Origin: a virus
DNA length: 52,006 nt
Reading direction: 5' to 3' (one strand)
IMG/VR virus record: IMGVR_UViG_3300042691_037918
Coordinates: 1-52,006 of that record
Each line of letters begins with the position of its first letter. Position 1 is the stretch's first letter. Made by a program: the position numbers and the translations under genes. Below are positions 1-7,444 of the stretch, piece by piece. The notes beneath the pieces were generated by a model. It was not told where the DNA came from, searched no databases, and saw only the letters and a program-made list of their open reading frames with translations.

Positions 1-292
1 CGCCAATGCTCCAGCCGGTAGCAAGCGTGCTGCAATGGCACGTACTGCGATGGGACCTTTGGCTGATCTGATCAATAAAGGGATTGGCCCAGAAACAGCC
101 GCTGCTGTTGGCGTCCCACTTGCCGCTGGTATGGCCGGTCTTGGCGGTGTTGCTGCTGGTGCTGGCCTCGGTGCTTTAGGTATTCCAGGCTTCCAGCAAG
201 GCATGGCTATTGACCCAGAAGGCTACAGCTCCAATAACACACCAAGCGCTCAATTTGGCGTCAAATCGCTTGCATCCACACAATATGTGTGA
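1..292 (+). CDS. C-terminal end of an unknown, probably structural, protein
   Basis: The frame is open from base 2, so this is the 3' end of a gene that starts left of the window; the ATG at 35 is probably internal. About 97 residues are visible. The middle is very rich in Gly and Ala and hydrophobic (residues from the ATG about 20-50), followed by a polar tail ending in STQYV. It sits directly upstream of the capsid gene on the same strand, a place often held by scaffold, portal or other head genes, but I do not recognise the family. A membrane-like or low-complexity segment is all that the sequence itself shows. Confidence 0.6.
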   Translation, partial: ANAPAGSKRAAMARTAMGPLADLINKGIGPETAAAVGVPLAAGMAGLGGVAAGAGLGALGIPGFQQGMAIDPEGYSSNNTPSAQFGVKSLASTQYV

Positions 293-388
293 TCTAAGCT
301 AAGTACCTGCTAAAATTTGTGTTAGATAAGACACACGTGTCTTTATCTTTCACCCGATAAAAACACTGACACTGGAGGATAAACCAAG

Positions 389-400
389 GTGTTTATTGAT
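389..400 (+). CDS. Putative first exon of the major capsid gene
   Basis: A GGAGG Shine-Dalgarno sequence at 374-378 precedes GTG at 389. The codons read V-F-I-D and then run into a TAG at 404. Joining base 400 to base 1225 keeps frame and gives V-F-I-D-N-D-F-P-K-I-L-G, a believable capsid N-terminus, and puts a U at the 5' splice site and a G at the 3' end of the intron, as group I introns require. I could not find a convincing internal guide sequence, so the 5' splice site is inferred. Confidence 0.4.
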
Positions 401-1224
401 AGCTAGTTCAGATCCTGGTAGGTATGACCTTTCAAGATTTGGTAAATAGCTCCGTGGTTACAGTCAAACTTTTCAGCAATCTTTCGATACGAGAGTCCTG
501 CTTCCTTTAAAGCTTTGATCTGAGCCACGTCTTCCGAAGAAAACTTTCTCAAAGTCTTTTTCGGTTTCCCTTTACTGGCAAAGCCATTGTTCTTGTAACA
601 ACCGGTTTCCCAGGCTCTTGTTAAATTTTCTTGTTTGGTAACGATCTCAAGATTGTCAAGTCGATTATTCCTCTTGTCATTATCTTTGTGATCAACTTGA
701 AGGGAAAAGTTACTGGTTCCATGAGAACGCAGATCTAATCCCAAAAAAGCTACAGCCATCAAGACATGAAGATGAAAACGCTTTCTCTTTCCATTAACAA
801 GAACTGAAACACGGTCATAAACACTGGTTGAACGAATAGGGATCTCTTGAAAATATTCTTGATTATCGGGATCAAGTTGTTTTTCAAAAGCTTTCCCCTC
901 TTCCGTTAAGTAAAGATTACCAAATCCAGGAACAAGCTTCGGATTCATGTTGTTTATAAACAAGTTTCCAAAGCGTAGCATGCCTCAACTGAACGCTCAA
1001 CGTTGTCACCCCACCGAGCAATCGATGGGTGCAAACCGGATGAATTCAGGGAAGCCCTAACGTCAAGACGAGGGTAATCCTGAGCCAAGCCAATCAAGCG
1101 TGATTGGAAGGTGCAGAGACTACTGGGGGTAACACGACCTTGTTACGTAATACCAGATTTAGCGTCCGGCATCCCACAGGGATGAAGAGATAGTCCACCC
1201 CTCTAAGAAACTAGAGACCAGGAG
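401..1224 (+). ncRNA. Group I self-splicing intron in the major capsid gene
   Basis: The 3' part (about 1003-1224) carries the conserved core. P3 is CCCCA at 1009-1013 with TGGGG at 1124-1128. P4 pairs TCAGG with CCTGA. The Q element reads AATCCTGAGCCAAGCC. P6 is a 7-bp hairpin, CCAATCA with TGATTGG. The R element GTGCAGAGACT is the same as in cyanobacterial and plastid tRNA-Leu introns, and P7 pairs its GACT with AGTC at the S element. P9 is CTCTA with TAGAG near 1201-1215. Together these support a group I intron, probably IC3-like. The 5' boundary is less certain than the 3' one. An HNH gene fills the 5' part on the opposite strand. Confidence 0.8.
403..981 (-). CDS. HNH homing endonuclease inside the capsid intron, antisense
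   Basis: 192 residues. The centre has the HNH_3-type pattern, LQVDHKDNDKRNNRLDNLEIV (D-H, then N-N-R, then N-L), at about residues 94-114. The C-terminal part (about 145-190) looks like a DNA-binding helix-turn-helix of the NUMOD type, with LKEAGLSYRKIAEKFDCN followed by a short tail. These are features of free-standing or intron-borne homing nucleases that cut intronless alleles. Unusually the gene is on the strand opposite to the intron and its stop codon lies within two bases of the proposed 5' splice site. Its own promoter would be needed for expression. Confidence 0.85.
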   Translation of the reverse strand: MLRFGNLFINNMNPKLVPGFGNLYLTEEGKAFEKQLDPDNQEYFQEIPIRSTSVYDRVSVLVNGKRKRFHLHVLMAVAFLGLDLRSHGTSNFSLQVDHKDNDKRNNRLDNLEIVTKQENLTRAWETGCYKNNGFASKGKPKKTLRKFSSEDVAQIKALKEAGLSYRKIAEKFDCNHGAIYQILKGHTYQDLN

Positions 1225-2376
1225 AACGACTTTCCAAAAATTCTTGGTGCGGAACTTTACCGTCCCCACCCTGCTTACATTGCTGAGATGGCAGTGGAGC
1301 CCGTGGTTGTCCACGACTTCACCCGTCAGCCCGGTCAAACTGTTCAGTTAGACCGCTACAAGTTCTGGGGTACCCCTGGCACCAAGGATAGCCGGGAGCG
1401 TATCGCTGACCAGACTATCGGTACCGCCAACAGCCGCAACATCACCAAAGAGAAGGTGCTTGTTGTACTGAAAGAGTACACCGGCCCTGCGGATCCGGGT
1501 GACCCGACTCAGCCTTCGACCTTCAAGATCGCTCGTGAAACCCTGATTACCGCCCAGCGCCTGCTGCTGGATACTGGTAACCTCAACATGTTCCACCAGT
1601 CGATCGGCAGCCTGACTCTGCTTGACGACTATCGTCGTTGGCGTGACCGCGTGTTCATTGATGAACTCGCCAAAGCAGAAGCCAATGGTGAAGCTTCTAG
1701 CACCCAAGGTGGTTACTACTTCCCTGGTGGCAAGACCAAAGCTTCTAACGGTTCGATCTCTTATACCACTGCTGAATACGCCGCTCAGGTGCAGCAGTTC
1801 CAGGTGCGTACCGACCTGCTGACCGTTGTTAAGGACCTGCGTAAGCGCAACGTTCCTACCTTCGCTGATGGTCTGTATCGTTGCATCTGCGATCCCACCT
1901 TCATGATGCATCTGCGTCGTGATCCTGACTTCCGTGAGATCGCTCGTTACAGTGGCAATCCTGGCCAAGGCATGTACATGGGCAACCCCATGATGCCTAA
2001 CAACGCCAGCTTCTACATGGGTCCTCAAGCTGGTCAGGGTTACTTCCTGGCTGGTGAGCCTGTGATGCCGACTGGTGTTCAGTTTGAAGGCGTGAAGTTC
2101 TTCGAGTCGACTAACTTCCCGACCAAGACTGTTAGCGCAAGCTTCACCGATACTCCCTCGTTCAGCAACCAAGAAGTTGCCCAAGGTTACTTCTTCGGTC
2201 CTCAGGCGATTGGTGTTGGCATCGGCGGTCCTAACGCTCAGGTGCTCATCAACAACAACGATGACTTCAGCCGCTTTATCATCCTGATCTGGCAACTGTA
2301 CGCTGGTTTTGAGATCCTGAACAAGGACTTTGTGACCACTGCCTTCAGCTTTGTCCAGGACGACGGCGTCATCTGA
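1225..2376 (+). CDS. Major capsid protein (second exon)
   Basis: The frame is open from 1225, upstream of the ATG at 1288, and the extra residues (NDFPKILGAELYRPHPAYIA) look like genuine protein, so the real product is about 388 residues when spliced to the four-codon exon at 389. The sequence has no catalytic motif, is rich in Asn, Gly and aromatic residues, and shows the VQLDRYKFWGTPG stretch that I associate with phage capsid proteins of the HK97-like type. Codon use is strongly biased toward C-ending codons compared with the flanking small genes, as expected for the most abundant virion protein. The next gene, also highly expressed in style, follows after 33 bases. Confidence 0.75.
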   Translation, partial: NDFPKILGAELYRPHPAYIAEMAVEPVVVHDFTRQPGQTVQLDRYKFWGTPGTKDSRERIADQTIGTANSRNITKEKVLVVLKEYTGPADPGDPTQPSTFKIARETLITAQRLLLDTGNLNMFHQSIGSLTLLDDYRRWRDRVFIDELAKAEANGEASSTQGGYYFPGGKTKASNGSISYTTAEYAAQVQQFQVRTDLLTVVKDLRKRNVPTFADGLYRCICDPTFMMHLRRDPDFREIARYSGNPGQGMYMGNPMMPNNASFYMGPQAGQGYFLAGEPVMPTGVQFEGVKFFESTNFPTKTVSASFTDTPSFSNQEVAQGYFFGPQAIGVGIGGPNAQVLINNNDDFSRFIILIWQLYAGFEILNKDFVTTAFSFVQDDGVI

Positions 2377-2409
2377 TAAAGATATAAATCCAATTTAACG
2401 GAGAAATAA

Positions 2410-3207
2410 ATGTCCTATCTGTCTTCTAAAAAGATCTATCCAGGCAACTGGACCAATGCCCTGAACGGCTGGTACAAGAACATTGATGTCGCCGCTGACG
2501 GCAGCAATGATTACTCCAAGGGTGGCCCCACTTCGGTGCTGGCCGTCCCTGGTTATCGCTACTTCCAACAGCGTGGTTATGCTGTGGTGGAATGGACTTC
2601 CGGTGATGCCGCAACTCGCGGTCAGACCCTGAACGTGATCGTTCCTTCGCCTTACCGCCAAGACGACACCCGTCCCGACATCACCGGCATGGTGATCTCT
2701 GGTAACGCTGTTCAGCCTGCTTTCGTGTATCGCGCTGCGATCTCGGTTGCTTCTGGTTGGGGTGACGGTCGTGTTGCTACTGGCATCTATGCTGCTACCG
2801 GTAACGTCATTACCTTCGGCGCTGGCCCTACCGCTGTGACCGGCGTTGGTGAAGCCATTGCTCAGGCCAACCTGACCTCGACTGTGTCTGGTGATGCCTC
2901 GGCCAAGATTGTGTTTGCTGCTGGTAGCCAAGCCCTTAGCTCCACTCCATTCCTGACCACTACCGGTGCCACCGGCCTTGGTCCTTCTGGCGTGTATAAG
3001 TCCTTGACTTCCGCCAGCACCTTTAGGGTGTTTGCCCGTGGTGCTACCACTGATACCGGTGTGTCTGGTGGCGTGTACCTGGCTGATGCTGACTTTAACG
3101 CTGGCCTCAAGGGTTACCTCGTGGTTGAAGTGTGCTACATCCAGCCTGATGAAGCTCCTGGCTACGAAGATATCGAAGAGTACATCATTGGCCGCACCGT
3201 TAGCTGA
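2410..3207 (+). CDS. Virion structural protein, capsid-adjacent
   Basis: 265 residues, ATG preceded by a GGAG Shine-Dalgarno sequence at about 2400. The sequence is rich in Gly, Ala, Thr and Val with many predicted beta strands and no catalytic motif. Codon use matches the capsid gene, so it is probably another abundant virion component, such as a head decoration or head-closure protein. I do not recognise a named family. The C-terminus is acidic and tyrosine-rich (DEAPGYEDIEEYI). It probably shares a transcript with the capsid gene. Confidence 0.65.
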   Translation: MSYLSSKKIYPGNWTNALNGWYKNIDVAADGSNDYSKGGPTSVLAVPGYRYFQQRGYAVVEWTSGDAATRGQTLNVIVPSPYRQDDTRPDITGMVISGNAVQPAFVYRAAISVASGWGDGRVATGIYAATGNVITFGAGPTAVTGVGEAIAQANLTSTVSGDASAKIVFAAGSQALSSTPFLTTTGATGLGPSGVYKSLTSASTFRVFARGATTDTGVSGGVYLADADFNAGLKGYLVVEVCYIQPDEAPGYEDIEEYIIGRTVS

Positions 3208-3213
3208 TTAGGT

Positions 3214-3220
3214 TAAACTA
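3214..3220 (+). promoter_or_regulatory. TAAACTA element, possible -10 box
   Basis: TAAACTA recurs in short intergenic gaps just upstream of several plus-strand genes: here, 4436-4442, 15783-15789, 17802-17808, and as TAAAACTA at 22041-22048. It resembles a relaxed sigma-70 -10 box. No consistent -35 partner is visible. Confidence 0.3.
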
Positions 3221-3246
3221 GGACCAGAAATTAAAACATCTGGTCC
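3221..3246 (+). promoter_or_regulatory. Hairpin directly before a start codon
   Basis: GGACCAGA at 3221-3228 pairs perfectly with TCTGGTCC at 3239-3246 around a 10-base AT-rich loop. The stem ends two bases before the ATG at 3249 and takes the place where a Shine-Dalgarno sequence would be. It lacks a following U-run, so it is not a standard terminator; it may block initiation, mark an RNA processing site or stabilise the capsid transcript. Confidence 0.5.
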
Positions 3247-3248
3247 TT

Positions 3249-3659
3249 ATGCTTTATCAGCATCGTAAAACCGGCGCTCGCGTCAAAGTTGTAAGCGAAT
3301 GGGATAACGGCGATTGGTTCATGGTCGAAGACCAGGACGGTCGCCTTTATACCGCTTATAAGAATGAATTAACCCCTGATGAAGCTGCGACTAAAAAAGT
3401 TGCTACTCTTCAGGTTAAAGATAAGGCAGCGCAAGAAGAGCCTCGTAAATTCCCACCCGAAACACGTTTAAATATCAATAGTGCCACCCCTCAGATGATC
3501 GCTGATCACATCAAGGGCATTGGCCTTAAGACAGCTCGAGAGATTAAAGATCTTCAGATGTCCTTATCGGGTGAGAAGTTTAATAGCCTTGAGCAGTTAA
3601 AACAAATTAAGCGTGTGGATTGGGAGGCTGTGTTTGCCGCCGACTTGATCAGGGTTTGA
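3249..3659 (+). CDS. Helix-hairpin-helix protein
   Basis: 136 residues. The N-terminal 50 residues form a small beta-rich domain (YQHRKTGARVKVVSEWDNGD). The C-terminal half, LNINSATPQMIADHIKGIGL, fits a ComEA-like helix-hairpin-helix, with the G-I-G turn at about residues 93-97. Such domains bind DNA without sequence specificity; in a phage head region it could act in DNA packaging or at the head-tail joint. There is no recognisable Shine-Dalgarno sequence, and a hairpin lies immediately upstream. A strong terminator follows. Confidence 0.6.
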   Translation: MLYQHRKTGARVKVVSEWDNGDWFMVEDQDGRLYTAYKNELTPDEAATKKVATLQVKDKAAQEEPRKFPPETRLNINSATPQMIADHIKGIGLKTAREIKDLQMSLSGEKFNSLEQLKQIKRVDWEAVFAADLIRV

Positions 3660-3676
3660 TCCATTTTGCAAACAAA

Positions 3677-3702
3677 GGCCCCTGGGAGACCAGGGGTTTT
3701 TT
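3677..3702 (+). terminator. Rho-independent terminator
   Basis: CCCCTGG at 3679-3685 pairs with CCAGGGG at 3690-3696 around a GAGA tetraloop, followed by six T. It ends the capsid transcription unit. Confidence 0.9.
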
Positions 3703-3728
3703 CGTTTTAAAATAAAAAGAAAAAGATA

Positions 3729-4418
3729 ATGGCTGGTATCCAGTACTTTGGGCAAGTTGGCTCAACCGGCGTTTCAACTGGTCCACATAAACACGTTTAC
3801 GTCAAGGAACTTGCGACCGGAAAGTATCTTGATCCAGCAACTATTCGTACGCCATTACTTGGCTTGCGCATAGGTGAGAAGAAAATTCCCGCTTTACTTA
3901 AAACACCGGACGGCAAGATTGATTTTAATCCAGCCGCTGGGATCACACTAACATCGCGTTATGGTCCACGTAGTGCTCCGACTGCAGGTGCTAGTTCTTT
4001 TCATCGAGGAGAGGATTGGGCTCTTCCAGAAGGAACACCTATTTACTACGAAGGCGGTGGAAAGTTTGTCCCTAAAGCCAATCAAGGTGGGTATGGAAAC
4101 CTTGCAACTTTGGTTACAGGAGATAATAAATATGAAATTGGTTTGGGGCACATGAAGACGTTGGGAGGCGCATCTGAACTCCCAGCAACCACTTTGCCGC
4201 TTGACCAGCAATCCTCCGGATCTCTTGGATCTCCTGGATCCAGTGGAGATGATCTTTCCACGTTGATGTCCTTACTTCAACTAACTAAACCACGCCAAAA
4301 AACTGTACAAGAATCTTTACTTGAACAGTCACTAGGTGAGTTATTTACTCCGAAACAAAGTATGGCTCAACAGTTTCTGATGGAGTACATGAACTCTCCC
4401 ATCCCAGGTGTTGGTTAA
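3729..4418 (+). CDS. M23-like (LytM) metallopeptidase with permuted motif order
   Basis: 229 residues. M23 peptidases cut peptidoglycan cross-links with a zinc bound by H-x3-D and by the last His of an H-x-H motif. All the key residues are here: H92 and D96 in HRGED, H141 in GLGHM, and H20 and H22 in STGPHKH. In ordinary M23 domains the GSTG-STGPHLHFE segment is last; here it is at residues 11-22, before the SRYGPR...HRGED part. The segment after it (KYLDP) looks like the usual M23 C-terminus, so the domain appears circularly permuted, joined by a linker at about 40-70. The C-terminal 60 residues form a helical tail. It probably helps DNA entry through the cell wall, alongside the transglycosylase at 5924. 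Confidence 0.75.
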   Translation: MAGIQYFGQVGSTGVSTGPHKHVYVKELATGKYLDPATIRTPLLGLRIGEKKIPALLKTPDGKIDFNPAAGITLTSRYGPRSAPTAGASSFHRGEDWALPEGTPIYYEGGGKFVPKANQGGYGNLATLVTGDNKYEIGLGHMKTLGGASELPATTLPLDQQSSGSLGSPGSSGDDLSTLMSLLQLTKPRQKTVQESLLEQSLGELFTPKQSMAQQFLMEYMNSPIPGVG

Positions 4419-4457
4419 ATTGATACCTTTATAATTAAACTATAACGAAAGGTAGAC

Positions 4458-4919
4458 GTGCAGTTATCTGACTTTGACAAAAGTAGAGTTAGGTATCACC
4501 TGGGCTACTTTACCGTGTCTGTTCCAGCGGGTGATTATGCCCGTTTGGAAGAAGCCATGAATACCATTCCGGATTCATACTTCTACGACAAGGTTGTTAT
4601 TCAACTTGGCCGTTGCGATACGGCTGAGAAGAAAACAGAAGTTGCATCGACACCTTCTACGCGAATTGAAAGTATCCTCGGTGACGTGGATCGTACCATT
4701 CGCTCTAGTAACGCCAAAGAAGCGTTAAAGGTTTGGGATGAGATTTATCTCTACGAAACCAACCGTTTGGCTGGCATCCTTTACGTTCCTAACTACAAAG
4801 ATCCATTCCAGGCTCGTTATCGTTATGAACGATCAGGTGCGGAGTTTATTCAAGCTTTACCTGGTCCTGCTGACACTGCAGTGGGCTCTCGTCTTTATTT
4901 ACATGAGGTTTGGCGTTAA
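4458..4919 (+). CDS. Unknown virion-region protein
   Basis: 153 residues starting at GTG, with GAAAGG about 8 bases upstream. It is a mixed alpha/beta acidic protein with many Tyr and Arg residues in its C-terminal half (RYRYERSGAEFIQ). I see no motif that names it. The neighbours, an M23 peptidase and a lytic transglycosylase, suggest a tail or internal virion component. Its stop codon is two bases before the ATG of the next gene, so the two are probably co-translated. Confidence 0.6.
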   Translation: MQLSDFDKSRVRYHLGYFTVSVPAGDYARLEEAMNTIPDSYFYDKVVIQLGRCDTAEKKTEVASTPSTRIESILGDVDRTIRSSNAKEALKVWDEIYLYETNRLAGILYVPNYKDPFQARYRYERSGAEFIQALPGPADTAVGSRLYLHEVWR

Positions 4920-4921
4920 TC

Positions 4922-5710
4922 ATGGCCATTGATATTTTCAAAGCTATCCAGAACGCAGGGGCGGTATCTCCTGTTTTTCAGCGTCCAAAACCCAAACAAC
5001 AATCGTTTGTTGAAATGGCAGCTGGCGCAGCACCTGCCTCTTCCCTATTCAAGTGGCCAGGGCAGAAAGCTGCTTATACCTCAACACCTGCCGCTCAGTC
5101 CAAAACATTTGCATCGATTTCTGATCCAGCGGAACGGGCTTACGTAGAGGAGAAAAACCGGGTTGCACAACTTGCCGCACAAAACCCAGAGCTTCAGCGT
5201 TACGAAGTCGCACGCAAAGCTGCAGCAGCACAAGGCTCTACGCCTGCGCAAGTGCAGTCCGCAGAAGATATCGGGATGCAGATGTGGGCAAAAGCTAATC
5301 CTGAACTTGCCAAACGCGTCAAGCCTGGCCAGTCTGGTTACGATGCAATACAACAAACACTTTACCCAGGTGGCACTCCACTGCCCGCAATGTCGGCAGA
5401 ATCAGTTGCTATGTTAAATGCCATTGCACCTGCCGATGCCACTGGCATTCGCCCGGACATTACTCCCATGCCTGGTGCACTGCCTGTATTCTCGGATGCT
5501 TCTGATGACATGTATCGGGCAGTGATGGGAATTGGCGGCATGCTTCCTTCTCCTGCGACACAGAACCCGTCCCCCGCTGCCGCTTCTCCGCAGCAGACCG
5601 GTAGCATGTCTTTTGAAGATGTTTCATTCCAGACTCCCGCTTCTCAGCGGCGGTCTGATCTGTTTGCCCAATTGCTCCAAGGCATCCGTCAATACGGTGG
5701 CAATCCTTGA
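4922..5710 (+). CDS. Unknown Ala/Pro/Gln-rich virion protein
   Basis: 262 residues from ATG 4922; an in-frame TTG at 4910 is possible but overlaps the previous gene. The protein is rich in Ala, Pro, Gln and Ser, with disordered stretches at both ends and one region with helical character (about residues 60-130). No catalytic motif. The C-terminus ends with a short amphipathic helix (SDLFAQLLQGIRQYGG), similar in character to the tails of the M23 and transglycosylase neighbours. Probably an internal virion or tail protein. Confidence 0.6.
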   Translation: MAIDIFKAIQNAGAVSPVFQRPKPKQQSFVEMAAGAAPASSLFKWPGQKAAYTSTPAAQSKTFASISDPAERAYVEEKNRVAQLAAQNPELQRYEVARKAAAAQGSTPAQVQSAEDIGMQMWAKANPELAKRVKPGQSGYDAIQQTLYPGGTPLPAMSAESVAMLNAIAPADATGIRPDITPMPGALPVFSDASDDMYRAVMGIGGMLPSPATQNPSPAAASPQQTGSMSFEDVSFQTPASQRRSDLFAQLLQGIRQYGGNP

Positions 5711-5796
5711 TCTCCTGGCATTGCTTTGCATGTAAGCCCAGCCAACTGGACACGAATCTTTTGATTCACGGGAGCCAGTGTTGTTGCTTTAAACCC

Positions 5797-5913
5797 ATGA
5801 TTCTCTGTCCCAAGTTTGTTAAACGAACCCTGACCTATCTCGCAACAGTACTAACGCTTCAAACAGTATTTGTTCCCGCACTCAGGGCAAGCTCAAACTG
5901 GGTAGGAAGTTAA
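5797..5913 (+). CDS. Possible 38-residue membrane peptide
   Basis: A short frame from ATG 5797 encodes a basic N-terminus (CPKFVKR) followed by a hydrophobic stretch ([17 protein letters not shown]) resembling a signal or membrane segment. It fills an otherwise empty 213-base gap between two virion genes. There is no clear Shine-Dalgarno sequence, so it may not be translated. Confidence 0.25.
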   Translation: MILCPKFVKRTLTYLATVLTLQTVFVPALRASSNWVGS

Positions 5914-5923
5914 CAAGAAAACC

Positions 5924-6547
5924 ATGTCTTACAACACCGAACAACTAAAAGAAATTGCGCGGCAGAAAGCCCGTGATTTTGGTGTGAATGAAGACATCTT
6001 CTTGAAACTTGTAGGCGCCGAATCAGGCTGGAACCCACGCGCCAAAAGCGGGGCAGGGGCCGAGGGGCTTGTTCAGCTCATGCCTGCCACTGCACAAGGT
6101 CTCGGTGTTTCTAATCCGTATGATCCTGTTCAAAGCTTGACAGGTGGTGCTCGTTATCTAAGTCAACAGCTTAAGCGTTTTGGTTCCTATGACAAAGCCC
6201 TCGCAGCTTATAACGCTGGCCCAGGCAATGTCGAACGGTATGGGGGCATTCCTCCTTTCAAGGAAACACAGAACTATGTGAAAAAAATCCTTGGAGGGGG
6301 ATCTCCACCCCCAGCCAAGCCGCAAGCTCAAGCTGCAGAAGTCCCTGGAGCAAATCCACAGGATTTCTTGAAGGGTTATCTTTTGCAAACTTTATTGATG
6401 GGCGCACAAAACCCTGTGCCTTCGTTGGGAGAACAGTTATTTAAGACTGCGTTCCAGAGCCCAATGACTCAAGCTGAATCGGACATTTCGACGGCGTCTT
6501 TATTTACGCCTAGGACACCGTTTCTTGAATCATTGACTCAGTTTTAA
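5924..6547 (+). CDS. Lytic transglycosylase (SLT domain), virion-associated
   Basis: 207 residues. The N-terminal 120 residues are a soluble lytic transglycosylase domain: catalytic E33 in GAESGWNP, then [14 protein letters not shown], then ARYLSQQL and [15 protein letters not shown]. Such enzymes cleave the glycan strands of peptidoglycan; in the virion they open a local path for DNA injection. A Pro/Ala linker leads to a helical C-terminal tail (about 140-207). The M23 peptidase two genes upstream cuts the peptide part, so the two together could open the wall. A terminator follows directly. Confidence 0.88.
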   Translation: MSYNTEQLKEIARQKARDFGVNEDIFLKLVGAESGWNPRAKSGAGAEGLVQLMPATAQGLGVSNPYDPVQSLTGGARYLSQQLKRFGSYDKALAAYNAGPGNVERYGGIPPFKETQNYVKKILGGGSPPPAKPQAQAAEVPGANPQDFLKGYLLQTLLMGAQNPVPSLGEQLFKTAFQSPMTQAESDISTASLFTPRTPFLESLTQF

Positions 6548-6552
6548 TTTAG

Positions 6553-6581
6553 AGGGCTTCATTTATTTGGAGCCCTTTTTC
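6553..6581 (+). terminator. Rho-independent terminator
   Basis: AGGGCT at 6553-6558 pairs with AGCCCT at 6571-6576 around a 12-base AT-rich loop, followed by a T-run. It follows the transglycosylase gene. Confidence 0.8.
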
Positions 6582-6658
6582 TGTTGAGTTTTTTAAGTTA
6601 GAATTTATTCATAAGAATGCGCAAGCAGTAATATACTGCTAAGTCTAGGAGGTTTATT

Positions 6659-7438
6659 TTGAGCTCTACCAGTTCGAACAAGCAACCCCTGTTTATTGAC
6701 CGTCCGTTATTTGATACGGTACAGGTCACAACGCAAACAGTTGGCAGCCAAGCCAGTAATACGGTGTTTGTCCAGGGTGGCCAGGCTCCGTCCATCCTGG
6801 TTGACATGGACGCTGCTCTTAGCGAAGACAATAACAATGGTGGTGTTGTTGATTCCATTACCATCGTCCGCAATGATCGTTATCGGGAAGCCGATTACAC
6901 TGTCGCCAGTAGCACCTCTGGTACTGTAATTGCATTGCGTAGCGGACAAATTGTTTATGTTCAAAACAGCGCTGTTTTAACAAACGGTACTGCCAGTGGA
7001 ATTGGTTACTACACTTATACCGGCGCTGGAACACTTACAGGTGTCAACACAGCCATTAACTATTCAGGCGCTACTGTAAGCGGTTTTAGCTATCAAAATG
7101 CTGGTTACGGCTTGCAACCTGCCGTAACTTTTGTTTTTTACCAGACACGTAATACAACCACTCCTATTCCGGCCAGTGGCGATTACCGTGTTTTGTTCAC
7201 CAAGACAGTCCCTGCTAATAGCGGGCTTGTTGATTGTTCAGATGTGATGCCACAGCTGGCTATTCCAATGCCGACTGCAGGCAACACCAACGGTCTTGGT
7301 CCCAGTGCACCTCTGCGTAATAAAGGTGTTTACCTGGAACGGGGCGACCGTATTTATGTGGGTGTCTTTGCGGAAGGTCCCAACATTTCTGGCTACACCC
7401 CAGGTGCCCACATTTATGCACAAGGTGGTTTCTTCTGA
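6659..7438 (+). CDS. Virion structural protein (TTG start)
   Basis: 259 residues. The start is TTG at 6659, chosen because a perfect AGGAGG sits at 6646-6651, seven bases upstream, and no ATG is nearby. The sequence is Thr, Val, Gly and Asn-rich and reads as beta-structure throughout, with an NGTASGIGYYTYTGAGT repeat-like region in the middle. No enzyme motif. Probably a tail or head surface protein, translated together with the next gene, which starts six bases after its stop. Confidence 0.65.
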   Translation: MSSTSSNKQPLFIDRPLFDTVQVTTQTVGSQASNTVFVQGGQAPSILVDMDAALSEDNNNGGVVDSITIVRNDRYREADYTVASSTSGTVIALRSGQIVYVQNSAVLTNGTASGIGYYTYTGAGTLTGVNTAINYSGATVSGFSYQNAGYGLQPAVTFVFYQTRNTTTPIPASGDYRVLFTKTVPANSGLVDCSDVMPQLAIPMPTAGNTNGLGPSAPLRNKGVYLERGDRIYVGVFAEGPNISGYTPGAHIYAQGGFF

Positions 7439-7444
7439 TGTGTT

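Noticed and set aside
1348-2295. A 315-residue open frame antisense to the capsid gene
   Set aside because: It is produced by the strong third-position bias of the capsid gene; its composition is not protein-like and there is no ribosome-binding site.
2395-2931. A 178-residue antisense frame over the capsid-adjacent gene
   Set aside because: Same cause: codon bias of the real gene on the plus strand.
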